Shown here piece by piece: positions 24,836 to 33,662 of a stretch of 64,000 bases of DNA. Each line of letters begins with the position of its first letter. Position 1 is the stretch's first letter. The stretch is taken from contig NZ_CP042906.1 of the NCBI RefSeq assembly GCF_008728855.1, positions 4,329,570-4,393,569 on the forward strand. The letters run 5' to 3'. The translations under genes and the position numbers were made by a program. The DNA comes from Hypericibacter terrae (GTDB lineage Bacteria; Pseudomonadota; Alphaproteobacteria; Dongiales; Dongiaceae). The notes beneath the pieces were generated by a model. It saw nothing but the letters and a program-made list of their open reading frames with translations. It searched no databases and was not told where the DNA came from.

Positions 24836-26842
24836 ATGATGACGGACCGTTTCCATAACACCGTGCGCGAGATCGAGAACGCCTGGATCGAGCTCAAGGA
24901 TGGCTGCCGCCTGGCGGCACGCATCTGGCTGCCGGAAGGCGCCGAAGCGAAGAAGGTGCCGGCCATTCTCGAATATCTCCCCTATCGCAAGCGCGACGGC
25001 ACCGCCGTGCGCGACCAGCTCACCCATCCCTATTTCGCGGCCCATGGCTATGCGTCCTTACGCGTCGACATGCGCGGCAACGGCGAATCCGACGGGGTGA
25101 TGCTGGACGAATATCTGAAGCAGGAGCAGGACGACGCGATCGAGGTGCTCGACTGGATCGCGCGCCAGCCCTGGTCGACCGGCAAGGTCGGCATGATCGG
25201 CATCTCCTGGGGCGGCTTCAACGGGCTTCAGGTCGCCGCACGGCGTCCCGAACCGCTGAAGGCCGTGGTCTCGATCTGCTCGACCGTGGATCGCTATGCC
25301 GACGACATCCATTACAAGGGCGGCTGCCAGCTCAACGAGAATCTCGGCTGGTCCTCGACCATGTTCGCCTATTCCTCGCGGCCCCCCGATCCGGCGCTGG
25401 TCGGCGACCGCTGGCGCGAGATCTGGATGGAGCGGCTCGAGAACGAGCCGTTGCTGATCAAGAACTGGCTGGAGCATCAGCGCCGCGACGAATACTGGAA
25501 ACATGGCTCGATCTGCGAGGACTGGAATTCGATCGAGGCGGCCGTGCTGGCCGTGGGCGGCTGGGCCGACGCCTATCGCAACGCGCCGCTCCAACTGGTC
25601 GCCCGTCTCAAGGCGCCCTGCAAGGCGCTGATCGGGCCCTGGCTGCATAAATATCCGCATTTCGCCGTGCCGGCGCCGCGCATCGGCTTCCTGCAGGAAT
25701 GCCTGCGCTGGTGGGACTACTGGCTCAAGGGGATCGATACCGGCGTGATGAAGGAGCCGGACGTGCGGGCCTATATGCAGGACAGCGTGCCCGCCAGCAC
25801 CTTCTACAAGGAACGGCCCGGCCGCTGGATCGCCGAACCCTCCTGGCCGTCGCCCCACATCAGGCCGCTGACCCTGGCGATGAATGCCAACGGTCTGGCG
25901 CCGCAGGCGGGACCCGAAACGCCGCTCGAGCTCGCCTCGCCGCAGACCACGGGCTCGGTCGGCGGCGAATATTGCGCCATCTGGCTGGGGCCGGAATCGC
26001 CGGGCGACCAGCGCGTCGACGATGCGGGCTCGCTCTGTTTCGACGGCGCGCCGCTGGCGGCGCCGCTCGAAATCTTCGGCACGCCCGAGATCGAGCTCGA
26101 GCTCGCGATCGACAAGCCGCAGGGCTTCGTCTGCGTCCGGCTCTGCGATGTCTGGCCCGACGGCCAGTCGGTCCGGGTGAGCTACGGTTTCCTCAACCTC
26201 GCCCATCGCAACAGCCACGAGCATCCGAGCCCGGTGCCCGTGGGTCAGCGGCTCAAGGTGAAGGTCAAGCTCGACGACTGCGCCCATGCCTTCCGCCAGG
26301 GCAACCGGCTGCGCATTGCTGTCTCGACCAGCTACTGGCCGATGATCTGGCCCTCGCCCGAGCGGGTGCATCTCACGCTCCAGGCCGGAAAATGCCGGGC
26401 GATCCTGCCCGAGCGCCCGCACCGGGCCGAGACCGCCCCCCATTTCGAGCCGCCCGACAGCGCCCCGCCGCTCAAGCTCGAAACCGTGCGGCCAGGATCG
26501 AATGTCCGCCGCCTCGAGCAGGATCTGGGCTCGGGCGAATGGAAGCTGGTGATCGAGGACGATTTCGGCGAGACGCGCGACACCACCCATGGCCTCGTCA
26601 GCGGCGGCGCCGGCCGCGAGACTTGGCGGGTCCATCCCGACGATCCGCTGCAGGCCGTGGGCGAGACCCATTGGACCATGACCGTGTCGCGACCCGGATG
26701 GTCGACCCGGACCGAGACCTACTGCCGGCTGCGGGCCGATCGCACCCGGTTCTTCCTGGAAGGGCGGCTCGAGGCCTATGAAGGCGACAAGCTGGTGCTC
26801 GAGCGCGAATGGAAGAGCGAGCATCCGCGCGAGATGATGTGA
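24836..26842 (+). CDS. CocE/NonD family hydrolase (X-Pro dipeptidyl-peptidase-like)
   Basis: 668 residues. The N-terminal alpha/beta-hydrolase domain has the nucleophile elbow GMIGISWGGFNGLQVAA (about 121-137, Ser in G-I-S-W-G), YFAAHGYASLRVDMRGNGES as the conserved 'DxRGxGxS' region, and a later Asp/His pair (LIGPWLHKYPH). The C-terminal X-Pro dipeptidyl-peptidase jelly-roll domain (about 370-590) has SVRVSYGFLNLAHRN and LRIAVSTSYWPMIWPSP. Members hydrolyse acyl esters and amides. It is longer than CocE by about 100 residues at the C-terminus. No signal peptide, so its substrate is probably brought in by the importer encoded just upstream. Confidence 0.87.
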   Translation: MMTDRFHNTVREIENAWIELKDGCRLAARIWLPEGAEAKKVPAILEYLPYRKRDGTAVRDQLTHPYFAAHGYASLRVDMRGNGESDGVMLDEYLKQEQDDAIEVLDWIARQPWSTGKVGMIGISWGGFNGLQVAARRPEPLKAVVSICSTVDRYADDIHYKGGCQLNENLGWSSTMFAYSSRPPDPALVGDRWREIWMERLENEPLLIKNWLEHQRRDEYWKHGSICEDWNSIEAAVLAVGGWADAYRNAPLQLVARLKAPCKALIGPWLHKYPHFAVPAPRIGFLQECLRWWDYWLKGIDTGVMKEPDVRAYMQDSVPASTFYKERPGRWIAEPSWPSPHIRPLTLAMNANGLAPQAGPETPLELASPQTTGSVGGEYCAIWLGPESPGDQRVDDAGSLCFDGAPLAAPLEIFGTPEIELELAIDKPQGFVCVRLCDVWPDGQSVRVSYGFLNLAHRNSHEHPSPVPVGQRLKVKVKLDDCAHAFRQGNRLRIAVSTSYWPMIWPSPERVHLTLQAGKCRAILPERPHRAETAPHFEPPDSAPPLKLETVRPGSNVRRLEQDLGSGEWKLVIEDDFGETRDTTHGLVSGGAGRETWRVHPDDPLQAVGETHWTMTVSRPGWSTRTETYCRLRADRTRFFLEGRLEAYEGDKLVLEREWKSEHPREMM

Positions 26843-26845
26843 GCC

Positions 26846-27769
26846 TCAGGCTCTGAGCGGCTTGATGGCGCGGGCCTGGGCCTCGATCCAGGCCTGCAGC
26901 AGCTGGGTCGCGGGCGAAGCCGGTCGGTTCATCGGCAGCAGCTGATAATACCCCCCGGCGGCGGGCACGCTGCCGGGGACCGCCTGCACCAGCGTCCCGC
27001 GGGTCAGGTGATCGGTGATGAGGCCCCGCCAGCCGAGCATGACGCCGTGGCTTTCGACCGCGGCCTGCATCGCCATCATGTAGTTGTTGAAGCGTTCGGA
27101 ACGGCCGCGCGCCGGCTCGGTGATGCCCATCTTGGCGAACCAGATCGGCCAGGTCTCCCAGCTGCGATTGTCGCTCTCGGTATGGATCAGGCGTTCCGCC
27201 AGCAGATCCGCCGGCCGCTTCATCTCGGGCCGCTCGGCCCGGTAGCTGGGGCTGCAGACCGGGATGATGTCGTCGCCGAACAGCAGGGTCGAAGCATAGC
27301 CCGGCCAGTCGCCGGGCCCGTAGAGCACCACCAGGTCGAGATCGTCCTCGAGCCGGTCGACCAGCCGGTCCGCCACGATATAGCGCAGCGCGATATCGGG
27401 ATTGGCGACGCTGAAGCTGGGAATCCGCGGCATCAGCCAGAGCGAGGCGAAGGCGATCGTGGAGCCGACAGTGACCTGGCGTGGATCGGAACCCACCGCC
27501 AGCTCGCGGCAGGCCTGGCCGATCTGGCTCAACCCGTCGAACAGCGCGCGATGCAGCGTGACCCCCTGGGGCGTCAGCCGCACCCGGCGATGGAACCGTT
27601 CGAACAACGCGCAGCCCAGATGTTCTTCCAGCTTGCGCACCTGCCGGCTGATGGCGGCCACGGTGACGTTGAGTTCGGCCGCCGCCAGGGTGATGGACTG
27701 ATGGCGGGCTGCGGCCTCGAACGCCACGAGGCTGTTGGCAGGCGGCAGCTGAGGGTCAGACTGGGCCAT
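26846..27769 (-). CDS. LysR family regulator (GcvA-like)
   Basis: 307 residues. HTH: NSLVAFEAAARHQSITLAAA then LNVTVAAISRQVRKLEEHLG (about 12-60). The effector domain begins VTVGSTIAFASLWLMPRI. It resembles GcvA-type LysR proteins. It sits tail-to-tail with the hydrolase, three bases apart, and head-to-head with the long leader of the first Dpp/Opp operon. The 23-bp shared motif begins 19 bases upstream of its ATG, an expected place for its own operator, so it is the best candidate to control both tandem importers. Confidence 0.88.
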   Translation of the reverse strand: MAQSDPQLPPANSLVAFEAAARHQSITLAAAELNVTVAAISRQVRKLEEHLGCALFERFHRRVRLTPQGVTLHRALFDGLSQIGQACRELAVGSDPRQVTVGSTIAFASLWLMPRIPSFSVANPDIALRYIVADRLVDRLEDDLDLVVLYGPGDWPGYASTLLFGDDIIPVCSPSYRAERPEMKRPADLLAERLIHTESDNRSWETWPIWFAKMGITEPARGRSERFNNYMMAMQAAVESHGVMLGWRGLITDHLTRGTLVQAVPGSVPAAGGYYQLLPMNRPASPATQLLQAWIEAQARAIKPLRA

Positions 27770-27787
27770 AAACTCAGGTCAATCAAA

Positions 27788-27810
27788 CATTGATATTTTT
27801 GGGAGTTTAC
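27788..27810. promoter_or_regulatory. 23-bp motif shared by both Dpp/Opp leaders, copy A
   Basis: CATTGATATTT, then TTGGGA, then GTTTAC; it differs from copy B at 33663 in two positions of 23. It contains TTGATA, which could serve as a -35 element reading right. It may be a LysR binding site. Read as codons from the TTG it would give MIF-L-GVY-C-RIAA, also matching copy B with several synonymous changes, so a coding explanation is not excluded. Confidence 0.5.
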
Positions 27811-28054
27811 TGCCGAATAGCGGCCATGCAAGTTTGGCATATCGTAAATAAATATTCGGGCGCGAACAGGGCCGGCGGGCGGGCTCGAGGCCTTGGATCA
27901 GGCCCGTGGGATCGGCTTCATGAGGGTCGGAAACGGGAGCCGGTGTCGGCGCGCTGGCCTTCCCGACCTGCCATCGCTGGCGCGGAAAAGCCCCGAATTT
28001 TGCCGGAGATGCCGCTTGGGGCCGTCATGATCGGCCGGTAAGACGTCAATCATG

Positions 28055-28159
28055 CTGTGGCAACGGGAAAGCCCGTGCCATAGTTCGCCTCAAATAATAA
28101 GCCGCTCGTGGGAGTGCGGCACTCGGATGAACCCCACCGAAGCATGGGAGGCTTCAATG
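28055..28159 (+). ncRNA. Candidate cis-regulatory RNA, copy A
   Basis: Three elements line up with copy B at 33917-34026. P1: CTGTGGC (28055-28061) pairs with GCCATAG (28077-28083), extended by ACGGG-AAAG-CCCGT. P2: GCCGC (28101-28105), 10-base loop, GCGGC (28116-28120). GTGGG in the P2 loop (28108-28112) can pair with CCCAC at 28133-28137 to make a pseudoknot. P3: GAAGC-ATGGGAG-GCTTC (28139-28155) with the Shine-Dalgarno in the loop. An ATG follows at 28157. Spacing from P2 to the pseudoknot strand is 11 bases, as in copy B. Function as a riboswitch is inferred. Confidence 0.5.
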
Positions 28160-28246
28160 ATCGACTTCGGACATCGGTGCGCGACAACCGCGAACCGCCG
28201 GCAGGCCCGCATCCTGGGTTCGGCCGCGCGGCGAGCTTCGGCTTGA
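28157..28246 (+). CDS. Possible 29-codon leader ORF
   Basis: The ATG stands where the binding-protein start codon stands in copy B, one base after the P3 hairpin and five after GGGAGG. The frame reads MIDFGHRCATTANRRQARIL and ends RRASA, 29 residues, basic, with no similarity to the binding proteins. The real binding-protein gene starts 309 bases later. It might be a leader peptide whose translation reports on the RNA element, or an accidental frame left where an older gene start was displaced. Confidence 0.3.
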   Translation: MIDFGHRCATTANRRQARILGSAARRASA

Positions 28247-28534
28247 CTCGCGCCCTCGCGAGCAAGATCGCCTTTCCGGCCCTCTAGCCCGGTCTGACGA
28301 TCCGTCGAATGCCGATTCGTCTCATGCACGATCTAACGATGCACGACGTCTTGGTTCGCCGCGGCTTTCACCCTGCTGCGCTCTCGATCGGGCCGATGGG
28401 CCGGAACGGAACCGCAGGGCCGCAGGAACCGAAGGCCGGCATCTCCGCACGCGACGCTGTCGCCGCCGGAGATTGCCGGTCGAGGAAGAACTGACCGCCG
28501 GTTGGACATGGTGCCCTTCCGGTTTGGCCGAAAA

Positions 28535-28551
28535 TCGATGGGAGATATCGA
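28535..28551 (+). promoter_or_regulatory. Hairpin enclosing the Shine-Dalgarno of the first binding-protein gene
   Basis: TCGAT, 7-base loop GGGAGAT, ATCGA. The loop carries the Shine-Dalgarno for the ATG at 28555. Stem length and loop length are the same as in the P3 hairpins at 28139 and 34003, although the stem sequence differs. It may weaken or tune translation initiation. A 5-bp stem can arise by chance. Confidence 0.4.
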
Positions 28552-28554
28552 GCA

Positions 28555-30141
28555 ATGAATGAATGGGAACGGCTCCAACAGGCAGCCCTGACGGGCAGGG
28601 CCAGCCGACGTGAGTTCCTGCGCGGCGCGGCTGCGCTGGGCATCACGACCGCGCTCAGCAGCGGAATCATGGTGAAGGCGGGTTGGGCCGCCGAACCGAA
28701 GAAGGGCGGCACCCTTCGCATGGGCATGGAAGGCGGCTCGCCCAGCGATTCGCTCGATCCGCGCACCTACGCGGACTCGGTCATGATCGCGGCGTCGCTC
28801 GCCGTCATGAACTGTCTGATCGAGTTCGACACCGCCGGCAATCCGACGGGCGAGCTGTTCGAAAGCTGGGACGTGAAGCCCGGCGCCGCCGAATGGGTCT
28901 TCAATGTCCGCCAGGGCATCAAGTTCTCGAACGGCAAGACGCTCGACGCCGAAGACTGCATCTACTCGATCCAGATCCATCGCGGCGAGACCAAGTCGCC
29001 GGCCAAGGGCATCCTCGAGCAGATCAAGGAGATCAAGGCCCTGTCGCCGACCCAGGTCGGCATCACCCTCTCTTCCGGCAATGCCGACTTCCCGGTCATC
29101 CTCGGCGACTACCATCTCGTGGTGGTGCCGAAGGATTTCACCGACTGGCAGAAGCCGATCGGCACCGGCGCCTACACGCTCGAGAGCTTCGAGCCGGGTG
29201 TGCGCCTGGTCTTCAAGAACCGCGGCGATTACTGGAAGCCCGGCCGCGGCAATTTCGACACGGTCGAGCTGCGCAACATCCAGGACGTTGCGGCCCGCAC
29301 GGCGGCCCTGCAGTCGGGTGAAGTCGATGCGGTCAACCGCCTCGATGCCCGCACCGTGAAGCTGCTGATGCAGGACCCGAACCTCAACGTCGTCCGCACC
29401 AAGGGCACCGGCAACCGCTTCTGCTTCGTGACCCGCGTGACCGACAAGCCGTTTGACAACAAGGATCTGCGCACCGCCCTGAAGTGGGGCATCGATCGCG
29501 AGAAGATCATCGAATCCGTCTATAACGGCTATGCCGTCCCGGGCAACGATCACAATCTCGACGCGCTCAATCCCTTCTACAACACCGAGATGCCGCAGCG
29601 GAAATACGATCCGGAAAAGGCGGCGTTCTTCTTCAAGAAGGCGGGGCTCCCCGCCAACACCGCGATCGAGCTGCAGACCTCGGAAGGCGCCTGGGGCTCG
29701 GCCGTCGACTGTGCCTCGCTCTATCAGCAGGCGCTCAAGAAGGCCGGCATCAATCTCGACGTGAAGAAGGTGTCCGCCGACGGCTACTGGGACAATGTGT
29801 GGCTGAAGGTGCCCTTCTGCGCCGTGTATTGGGGCCGCCGCATGTCCGCCGACCAGGCCTTCACCCAGGTCTTCGGCGAGGCGTCCGACTGGAACGACAC
29901 GAACTGGAAGGTTCCGGAGTTCCAGAAGCTGATCAAGGACGCCCGCATCGAAACCGACCAGGCGAAGCGCAAGGAGATGTACTGGAAGGCCCAGGAGATG
30001 ATCGCCGACGACGACGGCTTCATCTGCTTCGCCATCACGGACTATCTCGACGGCTACTCGAAGAAGGTCATGGGCAACGAGCCGCACGCTCGCTACGACC
30101 TGAACGACAACCGTATCGCCGAAAAGGGCTGGTTCGCGTAA
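28555..30141 (+). CDS. ABC transporter substrate-binding protein, family 5 (Dpp/Opp type)
   Basis: 528 residues. Tat signal with SRREFL at 17-22 and a hydrophobic stretch AAALGITTALSSGIMV; cleavage near GWA-AE at about 46. The mature protein starts EPKKGGTLRMGMEGGSPSD, typical of family 5, then WVFNVRQGIKFSNGKTLDAE and IGTGAYTLESFEPGVRLVFK. DLRTALKWGIDREKIIESVY is the conserved hinge region. It binds peptides or similar oligomeric solutes in the periplasm. Folded export by Tat suggests a cofactor or fast folding. A paralogue is at 34024 with the same N-terminal spacing. Start at 28555; a second in-frame ATG follows one codon later. Confidence 0.92.
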   Translation: MNEWERLQQAALTGRASRREFLRGAAALGITTALSSGIMVKAGWAAEPKKGGTLRMGMEGGSPSDSLDPRTYADSVMIAASLAVMNCLIEFDTAGNPTGELFESWDVKPGAAEWVFNVRQGIKFSNGKTLDAEDCIYSIQIHRGETKSPAKGILEQIKEIKALSPTQVGITLSSGNADFPVILGDYHLVVVPKDFTDWQKPIGTGAYTLESFEPGVRLVFKNRGDYWKPGRGNFDTVELRNIQDVAARTAALQSGEVDAVNRLDARTVKLLMQDPNLNVVRTKGTGNRFCFVTRVTDKPFDNKDLRTALKWGIDREKIIESVYNGYAVPGNDHNLDALNPFYNTEMPQRKYDPEKAAFFFKKAGLPANTAIELQTSEGAWGSAVDCASLYQQALKKAGINLDVKKVSADGYWDNVWLKVPFCAVYWGRRMSADQAFTQVFGEASDWNDTNWKVPEFQKLIKDARIETDQAKRKEMYWKAQEMIADDDGFICFAITDYLDGYSKKVMGNEPHARYDLNDNRIAEKGWFA

Positions 30142-30183
30142 TCCAGCTCAACTGAAATCACTGCCAATCCCGGGGGCGACCTC

Positions 30184-31131
30184 ATGCTTCGATTGATCTT
30201 AAGTCGGGTCGCCCTCGGGCTTGTTACGCTGCTTGCCGTCAGCCTTCTGATTTTCATCGCAACCGAAGTGCTGCCGGGCGACGTCGCCAGCGCGGTCCTG
30301 GGCCAGGGCGCCACGCCCGAGACGCTGGCGGTCTTCCGGCATGAGCTCGGCCTCGACCGGCCGGCCTATGTCCGCTACCTCGAATGGCTCTTCAACGCGC
30401 TGCGCGGCGACTTCGGCGTCGCCCTCACCAACAAGCGCGATATCGTCGCCTCGATCTCGCCCAAGTTCGACAACACCATGTTCCTCGCGGGCTACGCCGC
30501 GCTGATCGCGGTGCCGCTCGCGGTCGGGCTCGGGATCGTCGCCGCGATCAACGAGGGGAAATGGATCGATCGGGCCGCCAATATCGTGTCGCTGGCGGCC
30601 ATCTCCTTCCCCGAATTCTTCATTGCCTACGTCCTGATCCTGTTTCTGGCCGTGCGGGCCCACTGGTTCCCGGTCCTCTCGACGGTATTCTCCGACATGA
30701 GCCTGGGCCAGCGCCTCTATGTGGTGGCGCTGCCCGCGGTCACCCTCACCATGCTGGTGACGGCGCATATGCTGCGCATGACCCGGTCCTCGGTGCTGTC
30801 GATCATGTCGCAGCCCTATATCGAGATGGCGTTCCTGAAGGGGCTGAAACGATCGCGCGTGGTCTTCGTCCATGCGCTCCCCAATGCCGCGGCCCCGATC
30901 ATCACCGTGATCGCCCTCAACCTCGCCTATCTGATCGTCGGCGTGGTCGTGATCGAGACCGTGTTCGTCTATCCGGGCATCGGGCAGTTCATGGTCGACG
31001 GCGTGACCAAGCGCGACCTGCCGGTCGTGCAGGCCTGCGGCCTGGTCTTCGCCGGCGCCTTCGTCATTCTCAACACGATCGCGGACGTGCTGGCCATTCT
31101 GGTCAATCCAAGACTGCGTAAGGCACGGTAG
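30184..31131 (+). CDS. ABC transporter permease, DppB type
   Basis: 315 residues with six helices. MLRLILSRVALGLVTLLAVS is the first helix with the basic lead of DppB proteins; the long periplasmic loop contains LGLDRPAYVRYLEWL. The EAA motif region is YIEMAFLKGLKRSRVVFVHA, followed by LPNAAAPIITVIALNLAYLI. It forms half of the import channel with the DppC-type protein. ATG at 30184 follows CCCGGGGGCGACCTC. Next gene starts 11 bases after its stop. Confidence 0.92.
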   Translation: MLRLILSRVALGLVTLLAVSLLIFIATEVLPGDVASAVLGQGATPETLAVFRHELGLDRPAYVRYLEWLFNALRGDFGVALTNKRDIVASISPKFDNTMFLAGYAALIAVPLAVGLGIVAAINEGKWIDRAANIVSLAAISFPEFFIAYVLILFLAVRAHWFPVLSTVFSDMSLGQRLYVVALPAVTLTMLVTAHMLRMTRSSVLSIMSQPYIEMAFLKGLKRSRVVFVHALPNAAAPIITVIALNLAYLIVGVVVIETVFVYPGIGQFMVDGVTKRDLPVVQACGLVFAGAFVILNTIADVLAILVNPRLRKAR

Positions 31132-31142
31132 GGGCGGGGCAA

Positions 31143-31976
31143 ATGCGGATCTTCGGATATAAGCCGACTGTCTCGGCCTGGGTCGGAATCGTCATCGTCG
31201 GCATTTTCGTCTTCGCCGCCATCTTCGCGCCCTGGATCGCGCCCTATGGCGAAGCGGATTCGGTCTCCGAGACCTGGAGCCCCGCCTCGGCCGATTTCTG
31301 GCTGGGGACCGACAATATCGGCCGCGACCTGCTCTCGCGCGTGATCTATGGCGCGCGCACCACGATCGGCGTGGCCCTGGTCACGACCGTCCTCTCCTTC
31401 ATGCTCGGCACCACCGCCGGGCTGCTTGCGGCGGTGAGCGGGAAGGTCGTCGACCAGGTGCTGTCGCGCATCGTCGACGTCATGCTCTCGATCCCTCTGC
31501 TGGTCTTTGCCTTGATGATCCTGTCGATGTTCGGCTCGTCGCTCGGCACCCTCGTCCTGACGATCGCGATCCTCGATTCGACCCGCGTCTTCCGGCTGGC
31601 GCGCTCGGTGGCGGTGAATATCGCGGTCCTCGACTATGTCGAGGTCGCGCGCCTGCGCGGCGAAGGACTGCCCTGGATTATCCGCCGCGAGGTCCTGCCC
31701 AACGCCATGCCGCCGATGATCTCGGAGTTCGGCCTGCGCTTCTGCTTCAACTTCCTCTTCGTCGCCGGCTTGAGCTTCCTCGGCCTCGGGATCCAGCCGC
31801 CGCTGGCCGACTGGGGCGGGATGGTGCGCGACAATGCGCGCGCCATCGGCTTCGGCCTGCCGGCGCCGATCTGGCCCGCTCTCGCCATCGCGCTGATGAC
31901 CATCGGCGTCAATCTGATCGTCGACTGGATCCTGTCGATCAATGCCCGGCCATCCGGCGCCTCGGCGGAGATGTGA
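31143..31976 (+). CDS. ABC transporter permease, DppC type
   Basis: 277 residues. First helix VSAWVGIVIVGIFVFAAIFA, then the family-typical FWLGTDNIGRDLLSRVIYGA with the conserved 'G-T-D-x-x-G-R-D' loop. The EAA region is YVEVARLRGEGLPWIIRREV and ends LSFLGLGIQPPLADWGGM. The last bases overlap the ATPase start by four (the GTG at 31973 lies in GATGTGA), showing coupling. Inner membrane. Confidence 0.92.
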   Translation: MRIFGYKPTVSAWVGIVIVGIFVFAAIFAPWIAPYGEADSVSETWSPASADFWLGTDNIGRDLLSRVIYGARTTIGVALVTTVLSFMLGTTAGLLAAVSGKVVDQVLSRIVDVMLSIPLLVFALMILSMFGSSLGTLVLTIAILDSTRVFRLARSVAVNIAVLDYVEVARLRGEGLPWIIRREVLPNAMPPMISEFGLRFCFNFLFVAGLSFLGLGIQPPLADWGGMVRDNARAIGFGLPAPIWPALAIALMTIGVNLIVDWILSINARPSGASAEM

Positions 31977-33595
31977 ACCCCGTGACCGAATCAGTCCTCA
32001 AGATCACGAATCTCCGGATCGAATCGATCCATGGCGCCGTCCTGGTCGACAATGTCTCGCTGGAGCTGAAGCGGGGCGAGGTGCTGGGGCTGATCGGCGA
32101 AAGCGGCGCCGGGAAATCCACCATCGGCCTCGGCTCGATGGTCTATGCGCGCGCGGGCTGCCGGATCACCGGCGGCACGGTCGAGATCGACGGCGAGAGC
32201 GTGCGCGATCTCTCGGCGGACGGTCGGCGCGATCTCCGCGGCAAGCGCATCGCCTATATCGCCCAGAGCGCCGCGGCCTCGTTCAACCCCGCCTATCGCA
32301 TCATCGACCAGGTCTGCGAGATGCCCGTCAAGCATGGCCTGATGAGCAAGCCCGAGGCGCGCGCCTGGGCCGTCGAGCTGTTCAAGGCGCTCGATCTGCC
32401 GGATCCGGAGAAGTTCGGGAACCGCTATCCCCATCAGGCGTCGGGCGGCCAGCTGCAGCGCGCCATGACTGCCATGGCGATGTCCTGCCGCCCCGATATC
32501 CTGGTGTTCGACGAACCCACCACGGCCCTCGACGTGACGACGCAGATCGAGGTCCTGGCGCTGATCAAGAAGCTGATCCAGAACTACAACACGGCCGCCC
32601 TCTACATCACCCACGATCTCGCCGTGGTCGCCCAGGTGGCCGACCGGATCATGGTGCTGCGCCACGGCAAGATGGTGGAGCTGGGCGCCACCAAGCAGAT
32701 CCTGCTGGCACCGACCACCGATTACGCGCGCGCCCTGGTGTCGGAGCGCAAGGCCGCCGACAAGCTCTCGGTCGAAGCCGAGACCGTCCATGGCGAGCCG
32801 CTGCTCAATGTGCAGGACGTTGTCGGACAGTATGAGCATTTCATCGCGGTCAAGAACGTCACCATCTCGGTGGCGAAGGGCGAGACCGTGGCCGTGGTCG
32901 GCGAATCCGGCTCCGGCAAGAGCTCGCTGGCCCGCCTCATCGTCGGCCTCCTGCCGCGCAAATCGGGTTCCGTGCGGTTCGGCGGCGAGGAGCTGCCGCC
33001 GGCCCTCAAGCAGCGCAGCAAAGACAATCTTCGCCGGATCCAGTTCATCTATCAGCAGCCGGACGTCGCCCTCAATCCGCGCCAGACGATCGGCGAAGTC
33101 ATCGGCCGCCCGATCAAGTTCTATTTCAACCATCCGTCGGCGGAGGTGAAGCGGCGCGTCGCCCAGCTGCTGAAGCAGGTGGGGCTGCCGGAGGACTATG
33201 CGAAGCGTCTGACGACGGCCCTGTCCGGCGGCCAGAAGCAGCGCGTCTGCATCGCGCGCGCGCTCGCGGCCGAGCCGGACCTCATCATCTGCGACGAGCC
33301 GACCTCGGCGCTCGACCAGCTGGTGGCCGAAGACATCCTGAAGCTCCTGAAGAAGCTGCAGGACGAACTCGGCGTGGCCTATCTCTTCATCACCCACGAT
33401 CTCGGCATCGTGCGCCGGATCGCGCATCGAACCGCCGTCATGTTGCGCGGCGAGATCGTGGATCAGGGACCGACGCCGAGGCTCTTCTCGCCGCCATTCC
33501 ATCCCTATACCGAGCGCCTGCTCTCCTCGGTGCCGGAGATGCGCACCGAGTGGCTCGATGAACTCCTCAGCAAACGGGCACGGAAGGCGGGATAG
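31973..33595 (+). CDS. ABC transporter ATP-binding protein, fused DppD-DppF type
   Basis: 540 residues containing two complete nucleotide-binding domains in one chain. Domain 1 (about 1-265): Walker [14 protein letters not shown], signature [14 protein letters not shown], Walker [20 protein letters not shown]. Domain 2 (about 275-540): Walker [19 protein letters not shown], signature [16 protein letters not shown], Walker B LIICDEPTSALDQLVAED. Both have D-loops and H-loops (ITHDLAVVA, ITHDLGIV), so both sites look active. In most bacteria these are separate DppD and DppF proteins. Starts GTG at 31973 inside the permease gene. Confidence 0.93.
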   Translation: MNPVTESVLKITNLRIESIHGAVLVDNVSLELKRGEVLGLIGESGAGKSTIGLGSMVYARAGCRITGGTVEIDGESVRDLSADGRRDLRGKRIAYIAQSAAASFNPAYRIIDQVCEMPVKHGLMSKPEARAWAVELFKALDLPDPEKFGNRYPHQASGGQLQRAMTAMAMSCRPDILVFDEPTTALDVTTQIEVLALIKKLIQNYNTAALYITHDLAVVAQVADRIMVLRHGKMVELGATKQILLAPTTDYARALVSERKAADKLSVEAETVHGEPLLNVQDVVGQYEHFIAVKNVTISVAKGETVAVVGESGSGKSSLARLIVGLLPRKSGSVRFGGEELPPALKQRSKDNLRRIQFIYQQPDVALNPRQTIGEVIGRPIKFYFNHPSAEVKRRVAQLLKQVGLPEDYAKRLTTALSGGQKQRVCIARALAAEPDLIICDEPTSALDQLVAEDILKLLKKLQDELGVAYLFITHDLGIVRRIAHRTAVMLRGEIVDQGPTPRLFSPPFHPYTERLLSSVPEMRTEWLDELLSKRARKAG

Positions 33596-33631
33596 CGAAG
33601 GCGAGCGGAGCAGGATTTCAGGCGACCGGAA

Positions 33632-33653
33632 CCCCTCGCTCATCGAGCGGGGG
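33632..33653 (+). terminator. Stem-loop after first Dpp/Opp operon
   Basis: CCCTCGCTC, loop ATC, GAGCGGGGG form a 9-bp stem with one T-G pair, 36 bases after the ATPase stop and 9 bases before the 23-bp motif of the next leader. No T-run follows. It may end the first operon's transcript or partly insulate the second promoter. Confidence 0.45.
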
Positions 33654-33662
33654 CCAGCCGGT

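Larger units (their letters stand above)
27770..28554. other. Long leader region of first Dpp/Opp operon (no clear gene)
   Basis: 785 bases without a recognisable protein gene. It holds four things: the 23-bp motif at 27788-27810 next to the LysR start, a diverged stretch to about 28050, the RNA-like element at 28055-28159 with a 29-codon frame after it, and a local hairpin around the Shine-Dalgarno of the binding-protein gene. Its first 370 bases are laid out like the whole 361-base leader of the second operon (33663-34023). The last 400 bases have no counterpart there. Confidence 0.7.

Noticed and set aside
27790-28041. TTG-started 83-codon frame beginning MIF-L-GVY
   Set aside because: Only the first 12 codons resemble the frame at 33665; after that the two differ wholly and neither has a ribosome site. 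The shared part is treated as a DNA motif, with the coding option kept in the findings.
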